DNA of 64,000 nt from Beijerinckia sp. 28-YEA-48 (GCF_900104955.1 NZ_FNSI01000001.1:3444001-3508000), one strand, 5' to 3'; counted from the first letter of the stretch, positions 1 to 10,504 are shown. Translations and numbers: made by a program. Notes: generated from the letters alone by a model not told the origin.

Positions 1-1357
1 CCCGTGTCTGCATATCGGAAGCGAAATAGGCGAAGCTGTTGCTGCCATTGTCCGACTTGGCCCGATACATGGCCAGGCTGGCATTGATCAGCAGCTGATC
101 CGCATCGGTCGCGTCAGAAGGATAAAGAGCCACGCCGATCGACGCCTTCATCGGCGCCAGATTGTGCCCCGGCATTTCGAAGCTGGAAATCAAATCGAGA
201 ATGCGGTTGGCGAAATCGTCCGCTTCCGTCGTCGAATGCATGTCCGACTGTAGCAGCGCGAATTCATCGCCACCGAGACGCGCCAGGACATCGCCCTCGC
301 GAACCTGGCTGCTGAGATGATCGGCGAGCGCTTTCAGATAGCGATCACCGGCCGCATGTCCGAGAAGATCGTTGATCTTCTTGAAGCCATCGAGATCGAC
401 CACATAAAGCCCGAACATGTGATCGCCGCGCCGCGAGCGCGTGATCATCTTGCGCATGCTTTCGATGAGCGAGACGCGGTTTGGCAGATCCGTCAACGCG
501 TCGTGATGGGCGACATGGCGCAGATAAGCTTCGGAGCGCTTACGCGCGGTGATATCGAGCGAACTGGTGAGAACGGCCGTGACTTGCCGTTCATCGTTGG
601 TGATCGGCGACTTGGTGGTGACGAAATGCCGGACGACGCCGGCCAGATCGATCATCTCTTCTTCATAGGCGGGCACGGCTTTGCCCGTCTGCAGAACTAG
701 ACGATCGAGCGCCAAATTGCGCGCCACCTGTTCGGACCCGTAGATCGACGTCATCGGCTTGCCGACGAACTTCGCCAGATCCTTGCCCGAAAAAGCTGCC
801 TGATAGGCATTGGCGAAGATCAATGTGCCATCCGAGCCCGTGGCATTGATCATGACCGGCAGGGTATCGATAACCTGCGCCAACCTCTCGGAGGAATCGC
901 GCAGAGCCTGTTGGCGTGACCGCTCGCTGCGCTCCAGCTCGCGTTCGAGCGTGGTGGCGCGGTCAGCCAGCAGTTTTTGATGCTTGTGCAATTTAAGAAG
1001 ATTGCGGGCACGGGTGACGAATTCGTGGTGATCGACCGGCGAATGCAAAAAGTCGGTCGCGCCGGCCTCGAGCGCCCGCAGCCGGAAGCTGCGCTCCTCG
1101 TAGATCGTCAGAACAATGATCGGGATCTCGGCCGCACCCGGAAACTGGCGATAGCGGCGGATGAATTCGGCGCCATCGATCGTCGGCATTTTGAAATCGG
1201 TGATGATCAGATCGGGCTGGCGATCGACAAGCCAATCCAAGGCCTGCAGCGGATCGCCGAAGGTCTCAACCTGCACATTGGGTTCGATTGACGCCGCCAG
1301 TTTCGCAAAAATATTGCGATTGGTGATCCGGTCGTCGACAATCACGATCAGCGACAT
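1..1357 (-). CDS. Response regulator with PAS and GGDEF domains (diguanylate cyclase), partial
   Basis: An open frame reads from an ATG at 1357 off the left edge, about 452 codons. Residues 1-125 are a receiver domain with the acidic pair at D8-D9 and the likely phospho-acceptor D54 (in IITDFKMP). A short coiled linker follows, then a PAS-like sensor segment (about 155-275) and a GGDEF domain with an intact GGDEF motif near residue 362, so it should make cyclic di-GMP. The frame has no stop inside the window, so an EAL domain or other C-terminal part may lie beyond the edge. The receiver implies control by an unseen histidine kinase. No partner kinase is adjacent; the next gene on this strand is ugd, about 400 bases upstream. 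The domain calls are from motifs I read directly; the signal sensed is unknown. Confidence 0.9.
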   Translation of the reverse strand, partial: MSLIVIVDDRITNRNIFAKLAASIEPNVQVETFGDPLQALDWLVDRQPDLIITDFKMPTIDGAEFIRRYRQFPGAAEIPIIVLTIYEERSFRLRALEAGATDFLHSPVDHHEFVTRARNLLKLHKHQKLLADRATTLERELERSERSRQQALRDSSERLAQVIDTLPVMINATGSDGTLIFANAYQAAFSGKDLAKFVGKPMTSIYGSEQVARNLALDRLVLQTGKAVPAYEEEMIDLAGVVRHFVTTKSPITNDERQVTAVLTSSLDITARKRSEAYLRHVAHHDALTDLPNRVSLIESMRKMITRSRRGDHMFGLYVVDLDGFKKINDLLGHAAGDRYLKALADHLSSQVREGDVLARLGGDEFALLQSDMHSTTEADDFANRILDLISSFEMPGHNLAPMKASIGVALYPSDATDADQLLINASLAMYRAKSDNGSNSFAYFASDMQTR

Positions 1358-1751
1358 TCAAAAATCCCGAGTCTGGATTCCTGATCAGCCGACCGCGCCC
1401 GCGTTTCCAACGTGTGCAGCCCGCCCATCAACGCGGGACTGTCCCTCATTTGGATTAAGCAATTGCTATAATGCGCCTGAAGCTTTGTTATCATCCCGGC
1501 AGATGCAGCCATCGGCCGTCTATTTGTCGGGCTCTTCCGAAGCATTCAATAGTAATAACCGAATAATTACTCAAATCTACTTTAAACTACCTATCTATAC
1601 TATCAGTTACTTCCTGCTATTAAGATGACCGGTCAGTTAATTTGCGGACCCTGGTCTAGTCGGATATTTCAATCTCACGGCCACGGCTGTCCCACTGTCG
1701 GCCAAGCCACGTGTTGCATCAGCGCGCGATCAAGCGGAACGCAGATGAAAC
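1358..1751. other. Intergenic stretch, no gene seen
   Basis: About 390 bases lie between the start of the GGDEF gene and the end of ugd. The part around 1540-1630 is AT-rich and probably holds the promoter of the GGDEF gene. Short frames here look like chance readings. I saw no repeat or clear hairpin. Confidence 0.5.
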
Positions 1752-3131
1752 TCATGCTTCCGTGGCGCTCTTCACTTTGCTCTTGGCGCCGGGCTTGCCC
1801 TTGAGCGAAGCACCGCGGCCAACGGCGAAGTAAAGCAACCCGTGCCGGCTGACATCTGCCGGCTCGTAGAGGTTGCGGCCGTCGACGACAATCGGATAAG
1901 CGAGCGTGCGCTTCAGCCAAGCGAAATCGACAACACGAAACTGTTTCCACTCGGTGCAGATCGCGAGCGCATCCGCGCCTTCCACAGCCGACAGCGGATC
2001 GTCGAACAACTTCAAATCGTCCCTCTCGCCATAGATATGACGAACCTCGTGCATGGCCTCCGGATCGAAAGCCTGAACCCGTGCGCCTTGGACCCAGAGC
2101 GCCTCCATCAGCGGGCGCGACGGCGCTTCGCGCATGTCGTCGGTGTTGGGCTTGAAGGCGAGCCCCCACAGCGCGATGGTCCGGCCTGCCAGATTGCCAT
2201 CGAACGCCGCGGAGAGCTTTTGGAAGAGCACGCGCTGCTGATTGGCATTGACGACTTCAACGGAAGCCAGCAGATGCGGCTCATGGTCGACGCTTCTGCC
2301 CATGTGAATGAGCGCGCGAACATCCTTGGGAAAGCACGACCCACCATACCCCGCGCCGGGATAAATGAAGTGATAGCCGATCCGTGGATCAGAACCGATG
2401 CCACGACGCACCTGCTCGATATCGACCTCCAAGCGTTCAGCGAGATTGGCCATCTCGTTCATGAAACTGATCTTGGTAGCGAGCATCGCATTGGCCGCAT
2501 ATTTGGTGAATTCGGCTTCGCGAATTCCCATGAACATGAGCTTATCGTGGTTGCGGTTGTAGGGGGCGTAACATTCGCGCATCGCATCGCGAACGCGCTC
2601 GGAATTCGTGCCGACGACAATACGGGCGGCACGGGTGAAGTCCTCGATCGCGCTGCCTTCCTTTAGAAACTCGGGATTGGAGCAGACATCGAAGTCGACC
2701 TGCACGTTGCGGGCAGCCAAACGGGAAGAGATCGTCTCGCGCACTTTGTCCGCTGTGCCAACCGGTACGGTCGACTTGTCGACGACGATTGCATAGTCCG
2801 CGATGTGATAGCCAATTGTAGCGGCAACCGCGAGCACATGCCGGAGATCGGCGGAACCGTCCTCGTCAGACGGCGTCCCCACAGCAATGAAGATGATATG
2901 GGCGCCGTCGATCGCATTGAGCGCATCAGTGGTGAAGCTGATACGGCCCTGCTCGCTATTCCTGACGATCATCTCGGAAAGGCCGGGCTCAAAAATCGGG
3001 ATGACGCCCTTGCGCAGGGCTTCAACCTTCCGGTTATCAATGTCGACGCAAACAACCTTGTGCCCGACATCCGCCAGACAGGCTGCGGTCACCAAGCCAA
3101 CATAGCCGGAACCGAATATTGCGATCTTCAT
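1752..3131 (-). CDS. ugd: UDP-glucose 6-dehydrogenase
   Basis: A 459-residue protein, of normal length for the family. It oxidises UDP-glucose to UDP-glucuronate with two NAD+, supplying uronic acid for capsule, exopolysaccharide or lipid A decoration. The N-terminus carries the Rossmann motif GSGYVGL directly after MKIAIF, and the active-site cysteine sits in GGSCFPKDV near residue 260. A C-terminal UDP-binding domain follows ([16 protein letters not shown]). I place the start at 3131 because the family begins at MKIAIFG; a reading from 3149 adds six unconserved residues. The tail is basic ([15 protein letters not shown]). It stands alone at the left end of the polysaccharide region and is GC-rich, so it may be native rather than part of the AT-rich cluster. 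Confidence 0.95.
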   Translation of the reverse strand: MKIAIFGSGYVGLVTAACLADVGHKVVCVDIDNRKVEALRKGVIPIFEPGLSEMIVRNSEQGRISFTTDALNAIDGAHIIFIAVGTPSDEDGSADLRHVLAVAATIGYHIADYAIVVDKSTVPVGTADKVRETISSRLAARNVQVDFDVCSNPEFLKEGSAIEDFTRAARIVVGTNSERVRDAMRECYAPYNRNHDKLMFMGIREAEFTKYAANAMLATKISFMNEMANLAERLEVDIEQVRRGIGSDPRIGYHFIYPGAGYGGSCFPKDVRALIHMGRSVDHEPHLLASVEVVNANQQRVLFQKLSAAFDGNLAGRTIALWGLAFKPNTDDMREAPSRPLMEALWVQGARVQAFDPEAMHEVRHIYGERDDLKLFDDPLSAVEGADALAICTEWKQFRVVDFAWLKRTLAYPIVVDGRNLYEPADVSRHGLLYFAVGRGASLKGKPGAKSKVKSATEA

Positions 3132-3448
3132 TCCACTGCCTCTCAGCAAACTTGAAAGTATTCTGCCGCACGCCCCGCCAGGCTGCGCACGCGCCTATCT
3201 ACCAGATTAATCGACGCCGCCGATGACGTAGCCCGCGTCTTCTTGATCCGGACGCGCCTGTCAGCCAACGCACTGATATCATTGTCGGGCTACTGCAACG
3301 TGGAGTTACCCCACCCATAAGCTTAGAGACAGCAGCTCGTTATAGGACCAAGCGATTGCTTATCTCAAAAAGAAGCGAGGGCGGTACCGTTTGCGCGAAG
3401 GGCTATCGCCTACGCATGCGACAAAGCTTTCAGGCCAAATAAATACAA
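3132..3448. other. Intergenic stretch, no gene seen
   Basis: About 317 bases between the 3' end of the FkbM gene and the start of ugd. It should contain the ugd promoter. I found no recognisable coding relic, repeat or strong hairpin. Confidence 0.5.
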
Positions 3449-4282
3449 TCAATACTTTTCAAAATAAACAAGCTTATCCTGCCCATAATCCGTCTCTATA
3501 ATGTCTTTTTCCGAAATTTTTATCAAATCCCCATGATAATCTATAGCTCTCGGAGATTTATACCCCTTAAATTTACTCAGAAATCCCTCAGGATCGCTAT
3601 ATCTGGCAGCGTTAAATTCAAGAACTATATTTGGCTTATAATATTCTATCGTTTTTTTCATTCCATCTACGATGGCAATCTCGGCGCCTTCTGCATCAAT
3701 TTTGATGAAATCGACACCACCAAGCTCATCAGCGATGGCATCAACAGTGGTCGACGGCACACGAAAGACGGCGCCCTCATCGGATGGCCAGTTATCTGGA
3801 ACAACGGCTGTGTTTTTCGGCTCATTTTTCGGCTGAAACATTGTGAGTATTTGCTCGTCGATGGCACCCACCGCCTTCTCGAACAGCTTAACCCAATGCA
3901 GACCATTCAAATTGATGGATCTAGCAAGTATTTCAGCAATCCTGGGATTGGGCTCGACTGCAGCTACTTTGCCCGTTGCCCCCACCGCCAGCCCCAGAAG
4001 GAGAGAATAATAGCCAAAATTAGCTCCGACATCGATGGCCTTCATCCCAGGGGTCACTTTCCTGGCCATGAACAAAGTCAGCCAAAGCTCCCAATGGCCA
4101 TCGAGCATGACGTGATGAGCAAACCCATGATCAGATTTACTCAAGTACATTTTTGGGCAGCCAAGGACCCGCGTTAAAACGATATCGTCGCTGATAGAAA
4201 CAGTCTGGACACGCGCCCGGATTTCGCGCTCGGCCTCCTCCCGATCCATCGCCGCGATCTCAGAAGGGAAGAGCAATTTCAT
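3449..4282 (-). CDS. FkbM-family SAM-dependent methyltransferase
   Basis: A 277-residue protein. The SAM-binding loop is AIDVGANFGYYSLLLGL at about residues 82-98, followed by the acidic end of strand two (AVEPNP), and the FkbM signature IKIDAEGAE lies near residue 195. FkbM proteins O-methylate sugars or glycosyl acceptors, and beside glycosyltransferase genes they usually act on surface polysaccharide; the acceptor here is unknown. The gene is visibly AT-richer than ugd, which suggests it arrived with the cluster. No gene is closely coupled to it: about 320 bases separate it from ugd and about 850 from the next gene on the other strand. Confidence 0.88.
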   Translation of the reverse strand: MKLLFPSEIAAMDREEAEREIRARVQTVSISDDIVLTRVLGCPKMYLSKSDHGFAHHVMLDGHWELWLTLFMARKVTPGMKAIDVGANFGYYSLLLGLAVGATGKVAAVEPNPRIAEILARSINLNGLHWVKLFEKAVGAIDEQILTMFQPKNEPKNTAVVPDNWPSDEGAVFRVPSTTVDAIADELGGVDFIKIDAEGAEIAIVDGMKKTIEYYKPNIVLEFNAARYSDPEGFLSKFKGYKSPRAIDYHGDLIKISEKDIIETDYGQDKLVYFEKY

Positions 4283-5127
4283 CGCAATTTTCCTAATATT
4301 GATCGGATTCAGATTTGGCTGTGCAAAGATTACGAGGAGCGTCCCCTATTTCGTTATCGCGATAAGACCAAAACACGTAGAGCTGAATGCATCGATATTT
4401 ATTTTCAGATGAACAATTGCCCCTCTTCATCATTTTCGGATTTCCGGGCCCAATTATAGCTGTAAATACGGATATCAACGAACAGACAGATCAGCTTACG
4501 TTGAAATCTGTCGATGATCTCCTTATTGTTGAATAGCTTAGCTCTGCCTTAAGGACAACAACGCCTCTAGATTTCTATATCTCCAGCGAAGATCATAGCC
4601 TGTAAGGCTTCGTTACGATCAAGACCAATTCACAAGGGCTGAATGCAACTTTGTCTAAAGAAAAGATATGTGTTGGGGCTATCGCTCTAGCCAAACGCCG
4701 GGCGACCGCTCCGGGGCAACGTCCGCCGCTGCCGCGATGTTTATTTTCACATAAGGCCAAGATCACGGTGCGTCCTGGGCTTCCTCGACGGATTAACTAT
4801 TGGAGGCTTGCCAATCTCCTGCACGGACAAATCTCGAGCTAATTCCCTGATAAGCTCAAAGCTCAAAAACTTGATGCTGAAAAGCAGAGCCGGAGGCCTA
4901 ACGCCCCCCCCCCCCACACAAGACAGACATACGACCTAGGACGAACGGAAATCCTGCTGACAAACGAAGTCTTGACGTTGAGAATTGCTGCATCAGTCAG
5001 ATATGTGCTCGCCTCCAAGAACTACGTCGTAGACCCTTGATAGCCGGATGAATACGGTTTAGATTGAAATTCGTTCATCTTGTCATTACTGGCTCAATGA
5101 AAAAACAGTCGATATTTTAGGTAAATA
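4283..5127. other. Long non-coding gap with a 12-C homopolymer
   Basis: About 845 bases of moderately AT-rich DNA between two divergent genes. Only short unconvincing frames are present, such as a 63-codon one at 4651-4842 with no family resemblance that I recognise. The one striking element is a run of twelve C at 4904-4915, about 212 bases before the glycosyltransferase start. The gap could be the remains of a deleted gene or a large regulatory region. Confidence 0.5.
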
Positions 5128-6468
5128 ATGCGAATATTGTATGAAGGTCGCAATTTACTTCTCAGCAATGGAACCGGTATAGCGACATATACACGCAACA
5201 CGGTGAATGCTGTTCAGCAACTCGGCTATTCTACAGATATTATTACTGGCGTGGATTTTACGCCTTCCAGGACAGATTCGACCCGTAACCGCTTGATGTT
5301 CCACGACGAGTCAGAGCGGTTCGAATCTCGTTTGTCCGCGAAGAAAACCGTTCGCAGTTTCAATACCCTCTTGTCGAGCCCTTTCGGCTCTCATGCTGCC
5401 GACATGTCGACAGCGATCCCAGGAAATTTTGTTCTACCTGAGCAGCGCAATATTTCGGCTGCTCTCGATTCTTTCGACCGCCGATACGCCAGTTATAGGC
5501 TTTTCGATGCCGCCTACCATCACGCGATCACCTGGCGGCGACCTCTACAGGTTCGCCTGCCCAGAGATGCTCCGCGTCCCAACATTGTCCACCTCACCCA
5601 CGCGACACCGCTTCGTATATCGGGCTCGCCGACCGTCGTAACGTTGCATGACATCATTCCTATTATTTTGCCGCATGCGACGCTGGAACATTTGCAGCAT
5701 TACCGAATTGTGGTTCAGACAATAATCGATAAAGCCGATCATATTATCACCGTGTCTGAGCGATCTCGCGCTGATATTATTCGCCTCTTTAGAATGGATG
5801 AAAAGCGTATCTCCAATCTCTATCAATCAGTCACCCTGCCGGATACATTCATATCCAAACCTGAAGCAGAAATTGAGCATGAGCTCGATTTCTTGCAACT
5901 CAAGCCTAACGGCTATTTCCTCTATTTTGGTGCAATTGAGCCCAAGAAAAATATCAAGCGCCTCATCGAAGCCTACCGCTGGGCCAACCCGAAACGACCG
6001 TTGATTATTTGTGGCACGCTGGGTTGGGATTACGAGGCCGACTTAGAGGCGATCAACGATAAGCGGTACACGAAGTTTATCATCAACGATAACCGAATTG
6101 AGAAGTTAAATTCCGTTCGGCACATCCCTTATGTTCCTCTTGAGCAGTTAGTCGGGCTCATTCGCGGCGCCCGCGCTGTTCTCTTCCCATCGTTGTACGA
6201 AGGCTTTGGACTTCCCGCAGCGGAGGCGATGCTGCTGGGTAAGCCAGTCCTCGCATCAAACAGCTCATCTCTTCCTGAGATCGCGGGCGACGCTGCTATG
6301 TTAGTTGACCCGATGGATGTTGCACAGATTGCCCGCGCCATTCGCATTCTCGACAGTGATAGTGATATTTGCGCGGAGTTGTCCCGGCGGGGACCGCAAC
6401 AAATGAGCAATTTTTCACCACAGATTTTTCAGCAAAAGCTCCGTGAAATTTATGCCAATTTTCAGTGA
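5128..6468 (+). CDS. Family 4 (GT-B) glycosyltransferase
   Basis: A 446-residue protein that probably transfers a sugar from a nucleotide donor to a growing lipid-linked polysaccharide at the cytoplasmic membrane face. The N-terminal half has the typical opening MRILYEGRNLL, followed by a glycine-containing loop (SNGTGIATYT), and a LHDIIP strand near residue 173. The C-terminal half carries the donor-binding signature FPSLYEGFGLPAAEAM near residue 353, whose two glutamates form the E-x7-E motif, and then the LPEIAGDAA segment. The length fits the family. It lies alone between two large gaps. The donor sugar cannot be read from sequence; mannose or rhamnose transferases look similar. Confidence 0.88.
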   Translation: MRILYEGRNLLLSNGTGIATYTRNTVNAVQQLGYSTDIITGVDFTPSRTDSTRNRLMFHDESERFESRLSAKKTVRSFNTLLSSPFGSHAADMSTAIPGNFVLPEQRNISAALDSFDRRYASYRLFDAAYHHAITWRRPLQVRLPRDAPRPNIVHLTHATPLRISGSPTVVTLHDIIPIILPHATLEHLQHYRIVVQTIIDKADHIITVSERSRADIIRLFRMDEKRISNLYQSVTLPDTFISKPEAEIEHELDFLQLKPNGYFLYFGAIEPKKNIKRLIEAYRWANPKRPLIICGTLGWDYEADLEAINDKRYTKFIINDNRIEKLNSVRHIPYVPLEQLVGLIRGARAVLFPSLYEGFGLPAAEAMLLGKPVLASNSSSLPEIAGDAAMLVDPMDVAQIARAIRILDSDSDICAELSRRGPQQMSNFSPQIFQQKLREIYANFQ

Positions 6469-7018
6469 TCATAAGCTTGTAGAAAAGAAAGATCGTTCCC
6501 GATGATCTATAGCTAGCTCACCTCCTCTTGCAAGTAGTAACGATTAGTCGGCAAACGTTTCATTTTTCGATCAGCATTGACATCGAACAAGTTGCGGTTC
6601 CGACAAGCCCATCGCAGCCAATAGGTGCGCGCGATGCTTTCGCAGCTCGCGGGGAGCGAGCCATCTGTAATCAACTTGCAAAGCGCAACTGCCCCTAGAA
6701 CCGCTCGGCGAAGAACTTCTTCGGCTTAGCGTCCCTGTCCTTGAGCAACTTAAACCGCGTGGCCTCGGAAAGGTCCATACCGCCACACTTGGCCTTCCAG
6801 TTGAAGAGTGCCGCTTTCGATACTCCATGTTGCGCGCGTCACATCGGCGTTCTTTACAGAGCTTTCTGCCAATTCAGAACACCAACGATTTACCGTTCTG
6901 CAAGCAGTGCTCGCTTCATCGGTCGGCCCTCATGATGAGCAGAACTCTTACCCCGAGAGAATAATCAGTAGCAGATCACTGAGCCACGGCGGTGCCTGGA
7001 CGGACTCCGATAGGCCCT
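6469..7018. other. Gap with insertion-sequence remains
   Basis: About 550 bases between two convergent polysaccharide genes. The middle is filled by the eroded IS3-type OrfA described at 6695-6919. The rest (6469-6590 and 6920-7018) holds nothing that I recognise. Confidence 0.6.
6695..6919 (-). pseudogene. Relic of an IS3-family transposase OrfA
   Basis: Reading the minus strand from an ATG at 6919 gives MKR then a broken IVGVL segment, which matches the usual OrfA opening MKR..TEEQI.GVLK, but with two stops and a frameshift. From 6826 to 6695 one frame reads GVSKAALFNWKAKCGGMDLS and then EATRFKLLKD..AKPKKFFAE, which is the OrfA helix-turn-helix and leucine-zipper part, ending in a TAG at 6695. 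Just downstream (about 6590-6690) another frame gives a faint OrfB-like start. No terminal repeats are left that I could identify. This is an old, dead insertion. The family call rests on remembered OrfA patterns, not on an alignment. Confidence 0.7.
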
Positions 7019-10000
7019 TTACTGGTCTGCACCGACGCCCAGCTCGCTCTCAGATAACAGTCTGTTATTGCTAGCCCCCTGAGTCACTATATTCGACACT
7101 ACAGCAAAAACCTCTTCTGGCTTAATGTCGATCAAGCATGGCATGGCTCGCCCACATTGCTCGGCCAGCTCCACGCCGCAGCCCACGCAAGGTACCCGCC
7201 TAGCCACCACGTATCCCGTAGAATCTTGCCCCCATTCATTCCAGTTCACGCGACCGGCATGTACGCTAACGACGGGCGTACCACGCAAGGCTGCAAGGTG
7301 CTTAGGCCCCGAATCGTTGCCCACAAAAACTGAACACAAAGATAAAAGGGTGTCGAATGTTTTGAACGTCATCTTCCCGACGTTGCGGACAACCATTGAT
7401 GGATCAACATCCGCAAGGTCAATATCGTGGAGTACACTTTCGTGGTCGGTCAGCAGCACCACTTTCATTTCAAGCCGAGATATGACCAACCGCGTCAGAG
7501 CTACAAAGTTCAAGATGGGCCAACGTTGGACTTCCAGTCGCGCACCTGTATGAAATACGGCGAAACGTTCATTGGCATGTACCCCCAATGGTGCCAGCAG
7601 CGACCAGTCTAGATCTCTGCGTTCCACGATTGTCGGCTTATAGCGGAGCGTAGCAACCAGCGCCGCAACAAACGACAAAATCATCGCTGAATGCGGCATC
7701 TTCTCCTTTGAGTTTATAGGGTCATGCGTACATACATCCGCGCCGAACGTCATCCACGGAAACTCGCGAGGTTTGAAACCAGCTGTATGACGCGCACAAG
7801 TCAATCGTAGCAAGTTCTGCGTTTCAAACCCAGGCGAGAGATCAATCGCCAGATCAAACTGCTTGGGTTCAAACAACCGACGCAACCGTAGCTGCTCATT
7901 TAGAGAAGCATAGCGGCGCTTTTCAAAAATATCATAAGTCAATTCAACAGTATGAACGTGATCAAAGACGCCAATTGAGTCGAGCAACTCAACATTGCCC
8001 GGGCTAGTTAAACACTCAAACGACGCTTCCGGAAATGCATCGCGCATCTTCAGTATTGCCGGAATCGACTGTGAGGTGTCTCCTAGTTGATCCGCTCGTA
8101 CGATCAGTATTCTTCCTATGGGGTCTGATGCAAGCGTACGGGCAGCCCTGAGCACCACGCTAGGCATTTTAGCAATCCGCTCACTAACAGATGCTGCACT
8201 ATCTGCTCCTGTAAGAGAGACTAACGCCAATGAGCTTTCGGAGTCATGCGAAGCTAGCTCACTTGTATCGACCCAGACTAACTCTTGTACCGCGCGCCAA
8301 CCGGCCTCGTGCTCCTCGAAGTAAAGCTGCATCTCATGCAGCCCTGTCGGCACTTCGGAAAGATCAAGCCAACAATTGTAGATTTTATGCTTCAAACTAG
8401 AGCTTTCGAACCCATGACTGAGTTCGAGCCCTGCTGTATCTGCAACAGTCTTTCCGTCAATTCTCACTCGCAGACGCACAACTTCGACACTCGTAGCCGA
8501 CTGAGCACGGACGAAGTCGACCCGCCGCAAAACTCGATAACTCAAGCCAACCCCTCTTCGCCAACCGGATCCGGCAGCGAGTATAAGAATCTCTTCACGA
8601 TCCGCAGTGCGTCGTTTCGAATGATGTCGCATTTCGATCGCAAGTTCAGGGCTAAGATCGCTCACCCGTAGATCATCGGAAACAGACGCGTCCATTTGGA
8701 CTTCGCGCTCTTCTTGCAAAGCGATCCTGAAGCAAGCGCGTATTCTTGCCGACGCCATGAAAATCTCATCGGTCCGATAACGAGCAAGTATGCTTGGCAA
8801 ACTTTCCACTTCTGGAAGAACCATGACGAGTTCACGTCGGAGAAATTCGTTTTGAGGATCGAGTCGGACACAGCGCTCGAGGAGCCGCACAGCTTGCGGG
8901 AAATTACCAAGGACCTTTGAAATTAGCGCTTTTTCAACGAGGGCATGAGTCGTCGCGATCTCCTCATCAATCCGCTCCATGACTTGGAGCGCAAGGTGGA
9001 ACGCGCCGAGAGACTTCAATTTCTGTGCCAATGACAACAGATCAGCTTCCGTCCGCGATTTGTCAATTCCGCTAGCTTCTACCAGAAGAACAGCAGTCCG
9101 TGTCGCTTGCCCGGCCGCCACATCCAGAAAGCCATCAATATCTTGCGGACGAAACTCTGGGAGACATAGAGCGAACAAGCGCGCCATGGCCATGTCGACT
9201 TGATCGAAAGTTAGCTTCTCTGCGGCACCATAAATTGCCTCCTCAATCTCATAAAAGACAGCAGCATAGGAGCGGCCTCGTTCAATTCGTTCAATGATTG
9301 GATTATTGCCGACAGACAAGAGCTCTTCCAACAACGCTGGATTAACAAGTGGTGATGTAAATCTGGAGGCAGAGGCAACTAGCCATCGCGAGACTGCACC
9401 TGCTAATATAAAGGTCGCGCATAGAAAGAGCTGTTTATATGAGCGATCGGAAGGCATGAAGATGCAGCCGGCCATGCCCTGCGTCACCTCAGCGAGCGAA
9501 CCAACTGCCTCGATCACAGCCTGTCCACGCCCTGCCCTGGTGAACCAAATGGCTTCGTATAATGACCGAATACTAACTGGTAGTTGCTTAGAAAGTAGCT
9601 TGAGTTGAGTAGCCTCCATACCTTTAGGCGGCCAACGAGCTTCGCCTGAAAGGTGCGGAGTAGCCAATTCGCGATCCAGCGTTTCGTGTTTGTCCGACAC
9701 TAAGCAAGCCAGAACAATCTTTCTCAATTGCGCACGATCGCCTACACGCTGAGAGGACATCCGTGTAAACTGGCCTGAAGTTAGTTCTGATACGTCGGAA
9801 TACGGCCATACTCCAGATTCGAGAACGAACTCTGCGTGGGCTTGATAATTTGCGACCCCCCCAACACCTAGGCTTGCAAACTCACAGAATGCTCGACCTA
9901 GTTCCGACATGCCATGCTTAACTAAGTAACTTCCAGCGTGTTGAAACCGTGATCTGTCCGGCGTCTCATCCAAATTGCAGGCAAAGATTGCATGAAAAGC

Positions 10001-10504
10001 ACTCAATGGTGCATCGCCCCCCCCGTCCAAAGCCGGCAAAGGTTCACCGACAATAACAACTTCACTCCGCCAATGAGGAGCATCGGCGATTTCAGGCACG
10101 CTTCGTTCATCACCCAGTGCTCTGCTTCGGCGATAAGCCTGTAGTGCGGATCGAAAGTTTCCTGTAATTTTCAGAAGATGACCAAGCTGGAGCTCGACAT
10201 CTCCGTTGTCTTCAATGGCTATAAGTTCGCTATAAGCACGAAGAGCTGCGGCATGCTTGTTCGCGTCTTTCAGGCAATTTCCAAGTTGGACGAACAACCC
10301 CAAATTCTTAGGGTCCGCGCGAAGAGCGATCTGGTAGGCTTCGGCAGCGGCCTCGAAGTCACGCTTGTCCCGTAGCTCGTCTGCGCGCGCCACCAATGCT
10401 GCAACATTATCGCCTGGATCCCTCTGCGCGGCAGTGTCAACCGACCGCTGTCGGCGCAAGCTAAGCAGCGTAAACTTGGCTGATATGGATCGATACCGTT
10501 TCAT
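7019..10504 (-). CDS. Giant TPR protein with C-terminal family 9 glycosyltransferase domain
   Basis: About 1161 residues from the start I prefer, ATG at 10504 (MKRYRSISAKF); the frame is open to 10603 but its first 33 codons overlap a HAD-phosphatase relic read in another frame. Residues about 40-135 hold TPR helices (AEAYQIALRADPKNLGL). A long helical middle includes more TPR-like helices (RLLERCVRLDPQNEFLRREL). A beta-rich segment follows, then a heptosyltransferase-like GT9 domain over the last 360 residues: ILIVRADQLGDTSQSIPAIL, VFHTGARLEVQRW and FVGNDSGPKHLAALRGTPVV. GT9 enzymes add heptose or similar sugars; with TPRs they may modify protein or polysaccharide. A cysteine-rich stretch near the end (CVGCGVELAEQC) could bind metal. 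The acceptor is unknown. Confidence 0.85.
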   Translation of the reverse strand: MKRYRSISAKFTLLSLRRQRSVDTAAQRDPGDNVAALVARADELRDKRDFEAAAEAYQIALRADPKNLGLFVQLGNCLKDANKHAAALRAYSELIAIEDNGDVELQLGHLLKITGNFRSALQAYRRSRALGDERSVPEIADAPHWRSEVVIVGEPLPALDGGGDAPLSAFHAIFACNLDETPDRSRFQHAGSYLVKHGMSELGRAFCEFASLGVGGVANYQAHAEFVLESGVWPYSDVSELTSGQFTRMSSQRVGDRAQLRKIVLACLVSDKHETLDRELATPHLSGEARWPPKGMEATQLKLLSKQLPVSIRSLYEAIWFTRAGRGQAVIEAVGSLAEVTQGMAGCIFMPSDRSYKQLFLCATFILAGAVSRWLVASASRFTSPLVNPALLEELLSVGNNPIIERIERGRSYAAVFYEIEEAIYGAAEKLTFDQVDMAMARLFALCLPEFRPQDIDGFLDVAAGQATRTAVLLVEASGIDKSRTEADLLSLAQKLKSLGAFHLALQVMERIDEEIATTHALVEKALISKVLGNFPQAVRLLERCVRLDPQNEFLRRELVMVLPEVESLPSILARYRTDEIFMASARIRACFRIALQEEREVQMDASVSDDLRVSDLSPELAIEMRHHSKRRTADREEILILAAGSGWRRGVGLSYRVLRRVDFVRAQSATSVEVVRLRVRIDGKTVADTAGLELSHGFESSSLKHKIYNCWLDLSEVPTGLHEMQLYFEEHEAGWRAVQELVWVDTSELASHDSESSLALVSLTGADSAASVSERIAKMPSVVLRAARTLASDPIGRILIVRADQLGDTSQSIPAILKMRDAFPEASFECLTSPGNVELLDSIGVFDHVHTVELTYDIFEKRRYASLNEQLRLRRLFEPKQFDLAIDLSPGFETQNLLRLTCARHTAGFKPREFPWMTFGADVCTHDPINSKEKMPHSAMILSFVAALVATLRYKPTIVERRDLDWSLLAPLGVHANERFAVFHTGARLEVQRWPILNFVALTRLVISRLEMKVVLLTDHESVLHDIDLADVDPSMVVRNVGKMTFKTFDTLLSLCSVFVGNDSGPKHLAALRGTPVVSVHAGRVNWNEWGQDSTGYVVARRVPCVGCGVELAEQCGRAMPCLIDIKPEEVFAVVSNIVTQGASNNRLLSESELGVGADQ

